A stretch of DNA of 64,000 nucleotides, taken from the NCBI RefSeq assembly GCF_012979275.1, contig NZ_JABASZ010000025.1:124001-188000 (forward strand), given 5' to 3'. The stretch comes from Pseudopontixanthobacter vadosimaris. GTDB lineage: Bacteria; Pseudomonadota; Alphaproteobacteria; Sphingomonadales; Sphingomonadaceae. Positions 1-9,979 of the stretch are shown one piece after another. Position 1 is the stretch's first letter. Each line of letters begins with the position of its first letter. Under the pieces are notes generated by a model. It searched no databases. It had not been told where the DNA came from and was given only the letters and a program-made list of their open reading frames with translations. The translations under genes and the position numbers were made by a program.

Positions 1-1
1 G

Positions 2-2140
2 CAGGCGGTCGTCATTGATCGCGGTCACATCGATCAGGCCGCGGCGGATCGCTTCGCGGTGGCGTTCGGACGCTTCTTCCCGATCTCCGGCAAAAGCCGG
101 ATCGTGACGGGCGACGAACAGGTCGATCAGCGCCCGGGTGATCTTCGGCGCAAGGCGCAGCGCATCCACCACCGTATAGATGGTGAAGCTCATGCCTGCC
201 TGCCGCAAGTAACGATAGAAGGCACGCATCCATTCCGCCTCGGCTGCAGACAGGCCGGTGCCCACTACCAGCCGGTTGAAACTGTCATCCTCCGCATTGC
301 CGTTCAGCACTGCGGCGATGGCTTCCTCGATGGCGCTCGAGCGTTCGAGAATGGGGCCGACCTCGACTCCTTCCGGCAGTTCCACCATGAAATCGTGGAT
401 CGTTCCCAGCGTGCCGCCGTCCAGCACGGTCGGTATTTCGCCCAGGACGCGGAAGCCGAAGTTCTCCAGCGCCGGGACCGCATCGCTCAGCGGCAGGCTG
501 CCTTCATATTCGTAGATTTTCAGCCGCAGACGGTCATGCGGATCGGTGTCGAGGCTGTAGAGGCGCGTATCGCGGCGCGGCGTATGGGCCTCTTCTGTTT
601 CCAGGAGGCTGAGGCGGCGCAAGCGTTCGATGTCGCGCGCGGCTTCTGCCGCGCCATATTCCACCCGGTAACTTTGCGGGAAAGCTTCGGCGAAACGGCC
701 GGCAATCGCGGCGGCGCGGCCAGCCTCGCCCGCTGCCGCCAATTCGCCCTCCACAGCCTCGCCCCAGCCGCGCAGCATCGCCTGCAGCCGTTCTTCCAGC
801 GCATCTTCATCAGGCGGCGTATCGCCATCGCGAATGTCGAGTACGAAGCGGAGCATGGCGAGATTGCCGCCCTCGACCTGCAGGCTCCAGTCCAGCAATT
901 CGGCTTCCGCGCCTTCTTCCAGTAATTGCAGGATCTGCAAGCGCACCTGCGTCGACAGCATGTCGCGCGGCAGCCAGACGAAGGCGAAAAGATGGCGCGA
1001 GAGCGGCGCTTCGACCAGAGCGAGGCGGGGGCGCGGGCGATCCACCAGGCTCATCATAGTGGTCGCGACCCGTTCGATGTCGCTGTCCGAGAAACCGATG
1101 ACCAGATCGTGCGGCAGGGAGGTCAGCGCATGGATCAGCGATTTGCCCGCATGACCCGCGGTGGAGAATCCCAGGTCGCTGAGCAGGCCCTGCAACTGGT
1201 CGCGCATGCGCGGCACCTGCGACGGCGCAGCGGCAAGCCCGGCACTGGTCCATACGCCCGCGTGAATGGACAGGGCGGTGACCTTTCCATTCGCACCGTC
1301 GCCGCGGATGGGCACGATGAACAGATCCAGCGGCACGCGGCGATGCACCTTGCTGACCCGGTTGGCCTTCACGATCAGGGGGAGGCGGGCCGAGGCATTC
1401 GCCGGATTGTCGAACCAGGCGAAGGCGCGGTCGTAGGATTGGTCGGCCAAGATCTGCGACACGCTTTTGCGGCAGATGCCCATGGCATCGGCGGCGGTGC
1501 CGTCGCGGAACCGCGTCAGATGGCCGAGCAGGGTTATCATCCCGCTTTCCAGCCATTCCAGCAGCGCCGCGCCTTCCGCATCGGCAGCGGCGATATGACG
1601 CGCATCGTCCAGCATCCGGGCGCGCATGTCGCTCCAGTCGCCAACCGCTGCGCGCACGTCGGCAAGCGTCACCTGAAGCGCCGCCTCCAGTTCGCGCCGC
1701 TGGCGGGCATCCACGCGCGGCGTTTCGATATAGATCATCGATTCGCGTGGGCGGTCGTCAGCCGCGCTTGATTGCTCCGACCCGATGCCGATCAGCTGGC
1801 CGCCGGCATCGCGCTCTACCGGCACGACGGGATGAACCAGCCGGTCGATGGCAAGTCCCTGCGCCGCGATGGCGGCGGCGACGGAATCGACGAGGAAAGG
1901 CATATCGTCATTGACGACGGCGATCCGCATGAAGCGGCGGTCGTCGCTTGCGGTCGCCAGGCACAGCGCAGGTTCGCCGGCCTTGCGCGTCAGGGCCGTG
2001 TCGATGATGAAACGGGCCGCTTCCTCAACCCGCTCGCGTGCAAATGGCGTATCGCCGGAGAGAAGGGAATCGCAGATTCGCTCCGTCAGTCCGTCGACGA
2101 GAATATCGGTTGCGGCATCATGCGACTTGTTGGCACCCAC
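2..2140 (-). CDS. NAD-specific glutamate dehydrogenase, large type (N-terminal part, cut by window edge)
   Basis: Oxidatively deaminates glutamate to 2-oxoglutarate with NAD in the cytoplasm. About 713 N-terminal residues are visible; the family is usually 1,550-1,600 residues, so the catalytic dehydrogenase domain lies outside the window. The visible part matches the ACT-like regulatory region of this large type, including the stretches VNDDMPFLVDSVAAAI and FRVLGEIPTVLDGGTLG. I chose the GTG at 2140 because GGAGAG lies just upstream and the frame stays open to the window edge; no ATG lies nearby in frame. It follows the hydrolase/TPR/monooxygenase set on the same strand after about 150 bp that hold a possible own promoter. 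With GltBD and GlnE also in the window, this is one of three glutamate/nitrogen nodes here. Confidence 0.93.
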   Translation of the reverse strand, partial: MGANKSHDAATDILVDGLTERICDSLLSGDTPFARERVEEAARFIIDTALTRKAGEPALCLATASDDRRFMRIAVVNDDMPFLVDSVAAAIAAQGLAIDRLVHPVVPVERDAGGQLIGIGSEQSSAADDRPRESMIYIETPRVDARQRRELEAALQVTLADVRAAVGDWSDMRARMLDDARHIAAADAEGAALLEWLESGMITLLGHLTRFRDGTAADAMGICRKSVSQILADQSYDRAFAWFDNPANASARLPLIVKANRVSKVHRRVPLDLFIVPIRGDGANGKVTALSIHAGVWTSAGLAAAPSQVPRMRDQLQGLLSDLGFSTAGHAGKSLIHALTSLPHDLVIGFSDSDIERVATTMMSLVDRPRPRLALVEAPLSRHLFAFVWLPRDMLSTQVRLQILQLLEEGAEAELLDWSLQVEGGNLAMLRFVLDIRDGDTPPDEDALEERLQAMLRGWGEAVEGELAAAGEAGRAAAIAGRFAEAFPQSYRVEYGAAEAARDIERLRRLSLLETEEAHTPRRDTRLYSLDTDPHDRLRLKIYEYEGSLPLSDAVPALENFGFRVLGEIPTVLDGGTLGTIHDFMVELPEGVEVGPILERSSAIEEAIAAVLNGNAEDDSFNRLVVGTGLSAAEAEWMRAFYRYLRQAGMSFTIYTVVDALRLAPKITRALIDLFVARHDPAFAGDREEASERHREAIRRGLIDVTAINDDRL

Positions 2141-2171
2141 GGGTCTCTCCGGTGGCCCGGCGGCGGGCCAT

Positions 2172-2199
2172 GTTATAATCTTGCCGCACTATGCAGCAA
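2172..2199 (-). promoter_or_regulatory. possible sigma-70 promoter for the glutamate dehydrogenase
   Basis: On the minus strand a TTGCTG element (2199-2194) is followed after 16 nt by TATAAC (2177-2172), about 30 bp before the GTG start at 2140. The spacing is acceptable, and the -10 element is unusually AT-rich for this GC-rich intergenic region. It is a motif match only. Confidence 0.35.
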
Positions 2200-2261
2200 T
2201 ATTCGCAGCCCGGAATAGGACGATGCCGCACGCCTCGCAACCACTCGGGCCGACAATTTCT

Positions 2262-2283
2262 GAACCGCATGACGTTACGGTTC
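2262..2283 (-). terminator. weak hairpin after the monooxygenase gene
   Basis: Six-base inverted repeat GAACCG/CGGTTC with a 10-nt loop, 10 bp past the stop of the monooxygenase gene on the minus strand, followed by AGAAATT rather than a T tract. It may end or attenuate transcription before the dehydrogenase gene. Confidence 0.25.
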
Positions 2284-2293
2284 GGGGCCGCGC

Positions 2294-3277
2294 TCAGGCG
2301 GCGAGCGCATCCATGGCAAGCTCCAGCGAGCGCGTGCGCGCGGCGGGATCGAAGGTTGCGCCGGAGAAGACGATCTCGTCCGCCCTGGTGCGCCGGATGA
2401 AGGCATGCACCTTGTCGCGCACCATATCCGGCGTGCCGATGGCGCTGGCCTGCGACAGGTGATCCAGCATCATCTGCGCCTGCATCGGCAGGCTGGCACG
2501 GTAATCCGCAATCGGCGGCGGCAACTGGCCCGGATTTCCCGTGCGCAGCCGGACGAAGCTCTGCTGCTGGGACGACGCCAGCAGTTCCGCTTCCTCCTCG
2601 GTCGGCGCGGCGAACAGGGTCATCGCCGCCATTGCATGCGGTTTCTCGCAGGCTTCGGAAGGGCGGAAATTGCGGCGGTAGAGTTCAAGCGCCGCATCGA
2701 GGTGATCGGGCGCGAAGTGGCTGGCAAAGGCGTAGGGCATGCCCAGCTGCGCCGCCAGTTGCGCGCCGAACAGGCTGGAGCCCAGCATCCACATCTCGAC
2801 ATTGGCGCCATGGCCGGGCGTGGGGCGGATGGGCAGGGCGCTGTCACCTGCGAACAGGCTCCGCAGTTCCACTACATCCTGCGGGAAGTTTTCGGCAGCG
2901 GCACGGGGATCCTTGCGCAGGGCGTGGGCGATGCGGCCATCGGCACCCGGTGCGCGGCCCAGCCCACAATCAACCCGGCCGGGGAACAGGGCATCCAGAG
3001 TGCCGAATTGTTCGGCTATCACGAAAGGGTTGTGATTGGGCAGCATGATCCCGCCCGAACCGATGCGGATGGTGCTGGTGGCATGGCCGATATGCGCCAG
3101 CACCACCGCCGTCGCCCCGCCCGCGATGCCGTTCATGCCGTGATGTTCGGCCACCCAGAAGCGTTTGCAGCCGGCCCTTTCCGCCGCCTGCGCGAAATCC
3201 GCCGCTTCGCTGAAGGCGGCGCCCAAGGTGCCGCCTTCGCGCACCGGCACGAGGTCGAGAACGGAAAATTCGGTCAT
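2294..3277 (-). CDS. LLM-class flavin-dependent oxidoreductase (luciferase-like monooxygenase)
   Basis: A 327-residue cytoplasmic protein of the bacterial-luciferase fold, which uses reduced flavin to oxidise small substrates; the substrate cannot be told from sequence. Visible family marks are WVAEHHGMNG at about residues 41-50, RIGSGGIMLPNHNP at 71-84 and GRVDCGLGRAPG at 100-111, typical of the YhbW-like branch. Length is normal for that branch. The start overlaps the stop of the TPR gene by four bases (ATGA), so the two are translationally coupled and form an operon with the hydrolase gene. The link between the three functions is unknown. Confidence 0.9.
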   Translation of the reverse strand: MTEFSVLDLVPVREGGTLGAAFSEAADFAQAAERAGCKRFWVAEHHGMNGIAGGATAVVLAHIGHATSTIRIGSGGIMLPNHNPFVIAEQFGTLDALFPGRVDCGLGRAPGADGRIAHALRKDPRAAAENFPQDVVELRSLFAGDSALPIRPTPGHGANVEMWMLGSSLFGAQLAAQLGMPYAFASHFAPDHLDAALELYRRNFRPSEACEKPHAMAAMTLFAAPTEEEAELLASSQQQSFVRLRTGNPGQLPPPIADYRASLPMQAQMMLDHLSQASAIGTPDMVRDKVHAFIRRTRADEIVFSGATFDPAARTRSLELAMDALAA

Positions 3278-4128
3278 GGCGTATCCTGTGTCGAAATATC
3301 GGAAGCGGGCGCGAGCTGCGCAAGATAGGTGCGGGCTGTCTCCGCCTCCTCGCTTTGGGGGGCAAGATCGATGGCGGATTGCCAGCTCTTGCGCGCGGCA
3401 TCCTCTCGCCCCGAAAGGATGGCGATGGTGCCGGCCTCCAGCGCGGTGGCAGGGTCGCGGGGCATCAGGGCGGCGGCGCGTTCGATCTGTATCTGCGCCC
3501 GTTCCAGATCGTTCATCCGGCGCGAGAGGGTGGCCGACAGCAGCCAGGCTTGTCCATCCTCCGCATTGGTTTCGCGCGCATATTGCAGCGCCGATGCAGC
3601 TTCCGCCTTGCGTCCTGCGGCAAGCAGGGCAACAGCGCGGTCGATGGCGATCTCGGCGGCCATGTCGGGGCGCTGGGCGGCGAGTGCGTCCGCCTCGGCG
3701 CCCGAGAGCAGGGCGAGAGCGGCGTCGGTGTCGCCAGCCGCCAGCGCGCTGTTGCCGGCAAGAGCACCATAGCGGGCGAGCGCGGCGGCGTTGGTCGGTT
3801 CGGCTGAAGATCGTGCCGCCTCGAAGGCCCGGCGCGCGGCCGGGTAATCGCCGGACTGGCTAAGCGCGACACCCAGACAATGCCGGGCCTCAGCAAGGCC
3901 GGGTTCCTGCGCGGCCCACGCCCGAGACTGGCCAAGCCCTTCGGCGATATCGCCGCTGGCGATCGTGGCAAGGCACGTCGCCAGCCGCCGCGATGCGGCG
4001 TCTTCGGTGGGTTGCGCGATTTGCTCCGTGCGATCCCGCCGGGGGATCGGCAGAGGCTGGATGGGCAGTTCGAAGGGGGCGGCCTGCATCGTCAGAATGG
4101 CGAGTGGCGACAGCAGCATCAGGGACAT
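3274..4128 (-). CDS. TPR-repeat protein, probably exported
   Basis: A 284-residue protein built of helical tetratricopeptide repeats. Repeat-like segments such as ARHCLGVALSQSGDYPAARR and LERAQIQIERAAALMPRDPA run from about residue 80 to the end. The N-terminus ([18 protein letters not shown]) resembles a short signal peptide or anchor, which suggests export to the periplasm. I placed the start at 4128 because an upstream extension in the same frame is only the antisense of the neighbouring hydrolase and has no repeat character. It overlaps the hydrolase gene by 10 bp and the monooxygenase by 4 bp. The role is unknown; TPR proteins usually act as protein-binding scaffolds. Confidence 0.8.
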   Translation of the reverse strand: MSLMLLSPLAILTMQAAPFELPIQPLPIPRRDRTEQIAQPTEDAASRRLATCLATIASGDIAEGLGQSRAWAAQEPGLAEARHCLGVALSQSGDYPAARRAFEAARSSAEPTNAAALARYGALAGNSALAAGDTDAALALLSGAEADALAAQRPDMAAEIAIDRAVALLAAGRKAEAASALQYARETNAEDGQAWLLSATLSRRMNDLERAQIQIERAAALMPRDPATALEAGTIAILSGREDAARKSWQSAIDLAPQSEEAETARTYLAQLAPASDISTQDTP

Positions 4129-4907
4129 GGCGGACCTTTCGTCGATTGCGCGGAAGGGTCGAGGTCGTCGATCACGCGCAGGAGCAGCGCGATATCCTCG
4201 TCTCTCGACATGCGGTGGTCCGCCTGTTTGACCAGCGTAACCTGTATGTCGTCCGAACCCAGCGCATCGGCAAGGCGGAGGCTGATCTGCCACGGCACGT
4301 CGGCATCACGCTGACCGTGCAGCAGGCGGACGGGGCAATCCAGCGGGATCGTGCTGCCGAGCAATTCGTGACCCACTGCATCCTGCCAGAACGCGGCGTG
4401 AGTGGGCGTCGGTTCGGGGCCGTAGGGATTGTCCTCCAGCACGGTCTCGCTCCTGCGAAGCTGCGCTTTTTGATCGGCGTCGAAGCCCCAGTCGGAGAAA
4501 TCCGGCGCGGCGGCGATGCCTACCATCCCGGCAAGGCGGTTACCTCCTGACCGCAGGCCGCGCGCAACCAGCAGCATCAGCCAACCGCCCATGCTGGAGC
4601 CGACGAGAGTAACGCCTCCGCTCACCCGCGCAGCAATCAGCGTCAGCACCTCGTCCTGCCACCGGGTGAGCGTGCCATCGGCAAAGTCGCCGTCGCTGCT
4701 GCCGCACCCTGAATAATCGAGCAGCAGGCAACCGCGCCCCTGCGCCTTCGCATGAGCGAACAGCGCCGTCGCCTTGCCGCCGTCCATGTCCGACATATAG
4801 CCGGGCAGGAACACCAGCGTCGGCCGCATGTCGCCCATGGCGGGCGGTGTGTGGCGATAGGCAATGCGGCGCCCATCGGGCATGGCGAATTGGGCAATGT
4901 CCTGCAT
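4119..4907 (-). CDS. alpha/beta hydrolase
   Basis: A 262-residue alpha/beta-hydrolase, probably a serine esterase or thioesterase; the substrate is unknown. The nucleophile elbow G-S-S-M-G is at residues 103-107 with Ser105 as nucleophile. The acid is probably Asp201 (or 203) in the GQRDADVPW stretch, and the base is His231 in [17 protein letters not shown] at about 63-73 is the usual post-strand motif. A longer reading frame exists upstream, but it is the antisense of thrS, so the ATG at 4907 is the sensible start. It is the first gene of a three-gene overlapping operon and is divergent from thrS. Confidence 0.88.
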   Translation of the reverse strand: MQDIAQFAMPDGRRIAYRHTPPAMGDMRPTLVFLPGYMSDMDGGKATALFAHAKAQGRGCLLLDYSGCGSSDGDFADGTLTRWQDEVLTLIAARVSGGVTLVGSSMGGWLMLLVARGLRSGGNRLAGMVGIAAAPDFSDWGFDADQKAQLRRSETVLEDNPYGPEPTPTHAAFWQDAVGHELLGSTIPLDCPVRLLHGQRDADVPWQISLRLADALGSDDIQVTLVKQADHRMSRDEDIALLLRVIDDLDPSAQSTKGPPCP

Positions 4908-5088
4908 GATGTGCGAGATGGGCCTGCGGCTGGCGGCTTGCAAGGCTGTGCGCCCATGCAGCCTTTCGCATGGCTGGCATCTCCTGCTTTGCATGATTAT
5001 AGCCTGTACCCGGCCTTCCGGCCTGCTGCCGCCTGTGCCATTAGGCCGGGCTGCGGACCGGTCGATCCGGCGAATGAGAGAAATTGCC

Positions 5089-7119
5089 ATGACGGAACTA
5101 CTGAAAATCAGCCTGCCCGACGGTTCGGTGCGCGAAGTGGAGCCGGGCAGCACGCCTGCCGATATTGCCGCCGCAATCGGACCGGGCCTTGCCAAGGCCG
5201 CCATCGCCGCCCGCGTCGATGGCGAGGTGCGCGACATCATGCGCCCCTTCGAAGGCGACGCGCAGCTGGCGCTGCTCACCACGCGTGACGAGGCGGAAGC
5301 GCTGGAGCTTGCCCGCCACGATTACGCGCATGTACTGGCCGAAGCGGTGCAGCAATTATGGCCCGATACGCAGATCACTTTCGGCCCCGCGACCGACGAC
5401 GGCTTCTATTACGATTTCGCGCCCTCCGCCGAACGCGGCCCTTTCACCGAAGAGGATCTGCCGGTGATCGAGGAGCGGATGCGCGCGATCATCGCTGCCG
5501 ACAAGCCGCTGATCCGCGAGGAATGGGACCGCGACCGGCTGATTGCCTGGTTCCGCGAACAGGGCGAAAGCTTCAAGGCCGAATGGGCCGCCGAACTGCC
5601 CGAAGGCGAACCGCTGACTGTCTATCACTCCGGCCCGATCGGCGCGGAGGATACCTGGCTCGACCTCTGCCGCGGACCGCATCTCGCCAGCACCGGCAAG
5701 CTCGATCCGCAGGCCTTCGCCCTGACGCGCGTTTCCGGCGCTTACTGGCGCGGCGACCAGTCGAACGCGATGCTCAGCCGCATCTATGGCACGGGCTGGC
5801 TGAACAGGAAGCAGCTCGCCCAGCACATGGAGCGGCTGGAGGAAGCGGCCAAGCGCGACCACCGCAAGCTGGGCCGCGAGATGGACCTGTTTCACCTTCA
5901 GGAAGAAGCGCATGGCAGCGTCTTCTGGCATCCCAACGGCTACAAGATCTGGCGCGAGCTGGAGGCTTACATGCGGCGGGCGATGGATGGCGGCGGCTAT
6001 CAGGAGATCAAGACGCCGCAGGTCATGGATGCGCGCCAGTGGGAGCAATCCGGCCATTGGGGCAAATATCGCGAGAACATGTTCGTCATCCCGGACGAGG
6101 TGCCGAATAGCACGGATGAGGGCGCGCTGGTGTCTGACGACGCGCAATGGATGGCGCTGAAGCCGATGAACTGCCCGGCCCATGTGCTGGTCTTCAAACA
6201 GGGCATCACCTCCTATCGCGACCTGCCGATCCGGCTGGGCGAGATGGGCTGCTGCCACCGTAACGAACCCCACGGCGCGCTGCACGGGCTGATGCGGGTG
6301 CGCCAGTTCACGCAGGACGATGCGCATATCTTCTGCACGGAAGATCAGGTCGTGGCCGAGGTTCGCAAATTCTGCGAACTGGCCGACCGAATCTATCGCG
6401 AACTCGGCTTTGCAGGCTATTCGATCAAGCTGGCGACCCGGCCCGAACAGCGCTTCGGCTCCGATGCCGATTGGGACAAGGCGGAAGAGGAGCTTCGCAA
6501 CGCCGTGCGCGAGGCAGGCATGGCGACGGAGGAATATGGCTGGGAGGAACTACCGGGCGAAGGCGCGTTTTATGCGCCGAAGCTGGAGTGGCACCTGACC
6601 GACGCCATCGGCCGCACCTGGCAGGTCGGCACCATCCAGTCGGACCGGGTGCTGCCCGAACGGCTGGACGCGACTTATGTGGGCGAGGATGGGGGCAAGC
6701 ACCGCCCGGTCATGCTGCACCGGGCGATCTTCGGCAGTTACGAACGCTTCATCGGCATCCTGATCGAACATTACGCCGGCAAGCTGCCGCTGTGGCTCGC
6801 CCCGGTGCAGGCGGTGGTGGCGACGATCGTGTCCGATGCCGACGATTATGCCGGTGAGGTCATGGACCGGCTGGTCGCCGCCGGGCTGCGCGTGGAAAGC
6901 GATCTTCGTAACGAGAAAATCAACTACAAGGTCCGCGAACACAGCCTCGCCAAGGTTCCGCATCTGCTCGTCATCGGCAAGCGCGAGGCCGAGGAAGGCA
7001 CCGTCGCCATCCGCACGCTGGGCGAAAAGAACCAGCGGGTCATGTCACTGGACGACGCCGTCGCCATGCTGACCGAAGGAGCAGCGCCGCCGGACCGGCG
7101 CAGGCAGGCAAACGCCTAG
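5089..7119 (+). CDS. thrS: threonyl-tRNA synthetase
   Basis: Charges tRNA-Thr with threonine. The product is 676 residues, normal for a bacterial ThrRS. It has an N-terminal TGS domain (about 1-61), an editing domain with HxxxH at His77/His81, then the class II catalytic core. The core includes [29 protein letters not shown] (motif 2) and [17 protein letters not shown] (motif 3), followed by the C-terminal anticodon-binding domain from about residue 565. I preferred the ATG at 5089 over one five codons upstream because [13 protein letters not shown] fits the TGS start. The stop overlaps the stop of the convergent agmatine deiminase gene in a shared CTAG. I see no leader regulatory structure. 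Confidence 0.97.
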   Translation: MTELLKISLPDGSVREVEPGSTPADIAAAIGPGLAKAAIAARVDGEVRDIMRPFEGDAQLALLTTRDEAEALELARHDYAHVLAEAVQQLWPDTQITFGPATDDGFYYDFAPSAERGPFTEEDLPVIEERMRAIIAADKPLIREEWDRDRLIAWFREQGESFKAEWAAELPEGEPLTVYHSGPIGAEDTWLDLCRGPHLASTGKLDPQAFALTRVSGAYWRGDQSNAMLSRIYGTGWLNRKQLAQHMERLEEAAKRDHRKLGREMDLFHLQEEAHGSVFWHPNGYKIWRELEAYMRRAMDGGGYQEIKTPQVMDARQWEQSGHWGKYRENMFVIPDEVPNSTDEGALVSDDAQWMALKPMNCPAHVLVFKQGITSYRDLPIRLGEMGCCHRNEPHGALHGLMRVRQFTQDDAHIFCTEDQVVAEVRKFCELADRIYRELGFAGYSIKLATRPEQRFGSDADWDKAEEELRNAVREAGMATEEYGWEELPGEGAFYAPKLEWHLTDAIGRTWQVGTIQSDRVLPERLDATYVGEDGGKHRPVMLHRAIFGSYERFIGILIEHYAGKLPLWLAPVQAVVATIVSDADDYAGEVMDRLVAAGLRVESDLRNEKINYKVREHSLAKVPHLLVIGKREAEEGTVAIRTLGEKNQRVMSLDDAVAMLTEGAAPPDRRRQANA

Positions 7120-8099
7120 CTGGCGGAGGCCGGCATCTGCTGGCTGGCGCAGTGGAAACCGCCGCCGCCGGCCAGCACGGCATCGGCGGGCAGGCCGATG
7201 GTGGCGCGGTCGGGGAACAATTCGCCAATTGCGGCGATGCCGTCAGCATCGTGCTGGCTGCCGAAGGTCGGCACCACGACCAGCTTGCTGGTGATGGCGA
7301 AATTGGCGTAACTTGCGGGCTCCACCATGTCGCCGCGCGTAATCAGGCCCGGCGACGGTATCTCGCGCAGCTTGACCCCGAATGCCTCGGCACGTTCCCT
7401 TGCATCGGCATAGATCGCAGCATTCGGATCGTCCGGCCCGGCCGCGCGCGGCAGGCACAGCGTATTGGCGGCGACGAAGCGGGCGAGATTGTCGACATGC
7501 CCGTCGGTATGGTCGTTGATCAGCCCGTCGCCCAGCCAGAGGACACGGTTGAAGCCGAGGTCGCGCGCCAGCCGCGCCTCGATGTCCGCGCGGCTGAGCG
7601 AAGGGTTGCGATTGGGGTTCAGCAGGCATTGTTCGGTCGTGACGACCAGGCCGGTGCCGTCCCCGTCCACCGCGCCCCCTTCCAGAATCCAGTCGGCTGT
7701 CGCCAGCGGCAATCCGGCGTCGCTCGCCAGTTCTGCGCCGATCGTTTCATCGCCCGGCATCCGGTATTTCTCGCCCCAGCCGTTGAAGCCGAAACGCCGC
7801 GCCTGCCGCGTGTCGCCCGATTGCACCACCAGCGGACCAGTATCGCGCAGCCAGATATCGCCGAATTCCCGCCGCTCCAGCGTAACCCCGCCGGTTACCA
7901 GAGTGCGGGCATGCGCCTCGTTCGCGGCATCGCGGACCAGCAGGCGAACCTGCTGGCCGCTTTCCGCAACCGCATTGGCGAAGGCAGCGATCTGTTCCTG
8001 CGCGCGGGAGAGATGACCGGGCCATTCTTCCGCCGCATGCGGGAAACCGATCCACAGCCAGTCCTGCGGTGCCCATTCGGGCGGCATGGTCACACGCAT
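7116..8099 (-). CDS. aguA: agmatine deiminase
   Basis: Hydrolyses agmatine to N-carbamoylputrescine and ammonia, the first step from agmatine to putrescine. The protein (327 residues) carries family motifs: the early [16 protein letters not shown] segment, [10 protein letters not shown] at about 90, the [12 protein letters not shown] box with the catalytic His near residue 195, and the catalytic Cys near residue 317 in [13 protein letters not shown]. The start is uncertain: ATG at 8099 fits the family N-terminus best, but an in-frame GTG at 8126 would add nine residues. The usual partner, N-carbamoylputrescine amidase (aguB), is not next to it. It lies 58 bp (or 30 bp from the GTG) downstream of the M28 peptidase gene, probably cotranscribed. 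Confidence 0.92.
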   Translation of the reverse strand: MRVTMPPEWAPQDWLWIGFPHAAEEWPGHLSRAQEQIAAFANAVAESGQQVRLLVRDAANEAHARTLVTGGVTLERREFGDIWLRDTGPLVVQSGDTRQARRFGFNGWGEKYRMPGDETIGAELASDAGLPLATADWILEGGAVDGDGTGLVVTTEQCLLNPNRNPSLSRADIEARLARDLGFNRVLWLGDGLINDHTDGHVDNLARFVAANTLCLPRAAGPDDPNAAIYADARERAEAFGVKLREIPSPGLITRGDMVEPASYANFAITSKLVVVPTFGSQHDADGIAAIGELFPDRATIGLPADAVLAGGGGFHCASQQMPASAS

Positions 8100-8156
8100 C
8101 GGATCGATTCGCCGCCGCTTCGGCACGTCATCCGCTTGTCGCCATCAGCAGCCCCA

Positions 8157-9869
8157 TCAGCAGCCCATGCCGTTGGCGCAGCTGACGTCGCGGGCTTCCT
8201 TGAACTCGTCACCCGCAACCCAGTTGGGCCATGCCTCGCTCATCGCCATCATCCGCCCCAGCCGGTAGAACAGTTGCAGATCGTTCAGCGCACCCGACCA
8301 GTCCCAATTGGGATCATATTCGTCATTGGGGCCGTGATAGGCGTTTTCGGTGTAAGCCCTGGCCACGGCAGCACCGGCCTCGACACCGCCTTTCACCAGA
8401 TCTTCCCCGCCATCGACATAGAGCATGGGCACGCCGCGCTTGGCGAAGCTGAAATGGTCGGACCGGTAGTAATAGCCTTTCTCCGGCGTCGGTTCGGGCG
8501 TCGCGCGGCGGCCTTCGGCCAGCAGCGCCTTGTCCAGAAACGCGTCGAGTTCGCTCTTGCCGCCACCGACGACGGTGACGTCGTGTGACGGACCGGCGAT
8601 GAACAGCGCATCCATATTCACGCCGCCGACCGTCTGCGACAGGGGAAAGACGGAGTTGGCGGCATAATATTCGCTGCCGAGCAGGCCCTGTTCCTCGGCC
8701 GTGACGGCCAGGAACACGAGGCTGCGTTCGGCCGGCCCGGCATCGGCATGAGCCTCTGCCAGCGCGACCAGCGCGGCGGTGCCGGTCGCATTGTCGATGG
8801 CACCGTTGCAGATATCGTCACCGCTCGCATCGGGAGTGCAGCGACCGAGGTGGTCCCAATGCGCGGTGTGCATGACATATTCGTCGGGCCGCTCGCTACC
8901 CGGCAATATGCCGATCACGTTCTTCGACTGGAACTTGCGAATCGCATTGTCGAAACTGGTCGAGGCGGTCAGCCCCAGCGGCACGGCGCGGAAGCCGCGC
9001 TGCTTCGCCCTTGCGCTCAAGGTGGCGAGATCCTGCCCCGCCGCCTGCAGGATGCGTTCGGCGACCGGCTTCTGAATCCAGCCGTTCATCATGGTTTCGT
9101 CCATATTGCCATTGGCGGTCTGGGCGAAGCTCTGCGGTCCGGTCCAGCTGGATTCCACCACGTTCCAGCCATAGGCGGCCGGATAGGTATCATGGACGAT
9201 CAGCGCGCCGGCGGCTCCCTGCGCGGCGGCTTCTTCGTATTTATAGGTCCAGCGGCCGTAATAGGTCATGGCGCGGCCGTTGAAATCACCGCCGAGCGTC
9301 TGCTGTTCGTAATCGGGATCGTTCACCAGGATGACGGCGATCTTGCCCTTCATGTCGACGCCGGCATAATCGTTCCAGCCCTTTTCGGGGGCGTTGATGC
9401 CATAGCCGACGAAGACCAGTTCGCTGTCCTCCAGAACGGTGCGCTCGTTCTCGCGGTAGGTGACGCCGACCCAGTCTTCGGCGAAGTCGAAGCGCATGGC
9501 CTCGCCATTGCCGGTCACCGTCAGCGGCGCGAAATTGCTGCCGGTAATCTCCACCAGCGGGACTTCCTGCACCCACGATCCCCTGTTGCCGGGCTGCAGG
9601 CCGGCCTTGGTGAAACGGTCGATCAGCAGGGCGACGGTCTTTTCCTCGCCCGCCGTGCCGGGCGCGCGGCCTTCGAATTCGTCGGAGGACAGGATGCGCG
9701 TCACATTCTTCATCGTCGACAGTTCGATATCGCCGGGGGCGACATCGGGTATCGCCGCATTGCCCGGCGCGCTCGCGGGGCGGGCGTTGTCATATTGCGC
9801 GGTGCTGCAGGCCGCCAGCGCCAGGGCCGAAGTGGCCAGCGCGGCAGTGGTGAGTATGTTGCGGATCAT
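8157..9869 (-). CDS. M28-family zinc metallopeptidase, lipoprotein, with PA domain
   Basis: An aminopeptidase-type zinc peptidase of 570 residues, exported and lipid-anchored. The lipobox ALAAC puts the acylated Cys at residue 21. A protease-associated (PA) domain spans about 150-250, with VFVGYGINAPEKGWNDY and the GAAGALIVHD segment. The M28 catalytic domain follows: HTAHWDHLG (334-342), GAIDNATG with metal-bridging Asp359, and TAEEQGLLGS (390-399) with the catalytic/metal Glu pair 392-393. Length is normal for the PA-containing M28 group. The peptide substrate cannot be read from sequence. It is followed by aguA on the same strand and is divergent from glnE. Confidence 0.93.
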   Translation of the reverse strand: MIRNILTTAALATSALALAACSTAQYDNARPASAPGNAAIPDVAPGDIELSTMKNVTRILSSDEFEGRAPGTAGEEKTVALLIDRFTKAGLQPGNRGSWVQEVPLVEITGSNFAPLTVTGNGEAMRFDFAEDWVGVTYRENERTVLEDSELVFVGYGINAPEKGWNDYAGVDMKGKIAVILVNDPDYEQQTLGGDFNGRAMTYYGRWTYKYEEAAAQGAAGALIVHDTYPAAYGWNVVESSWTGPQSFAQTANGNMDETMMNGWIQKPVAERILQAAGQDLATLSARAKQRGFRAVPLGLTASTSFDNAIRKFQSKNVIGILPGSERPDEYVMHTAHWDHLGRCTPDASGDDICNGAIDNATGTAALVALAEAHADAGPAERSLVFLAVTAEEQGLLGSEYYAANSVFPLSQTVGGVNMDALFIAGPSHDVTVVGGGKSELDAFLDKALLAEGRRATPEPTPEKGYYYRSDHFSFAKRGVPMLYVDGGEDLVKGGVEAGAAVARAYTENAYHGPNDEYDPNWDWSGALNDLQLFYRLGRMMAMSEAWPNWVAGDEFKEARDVSCANGMGC

Positions 9870-9979
9870 GTTAAGCCCCTTGGCTCTCGAAATTGTCTGA
9901 TGCGGATCGTATTACAGACCGGTTCGTGAGGGGCAAGATATGGTTGCCCCGCCATTGCTGCTGGGGCAGGGCAGTTGCC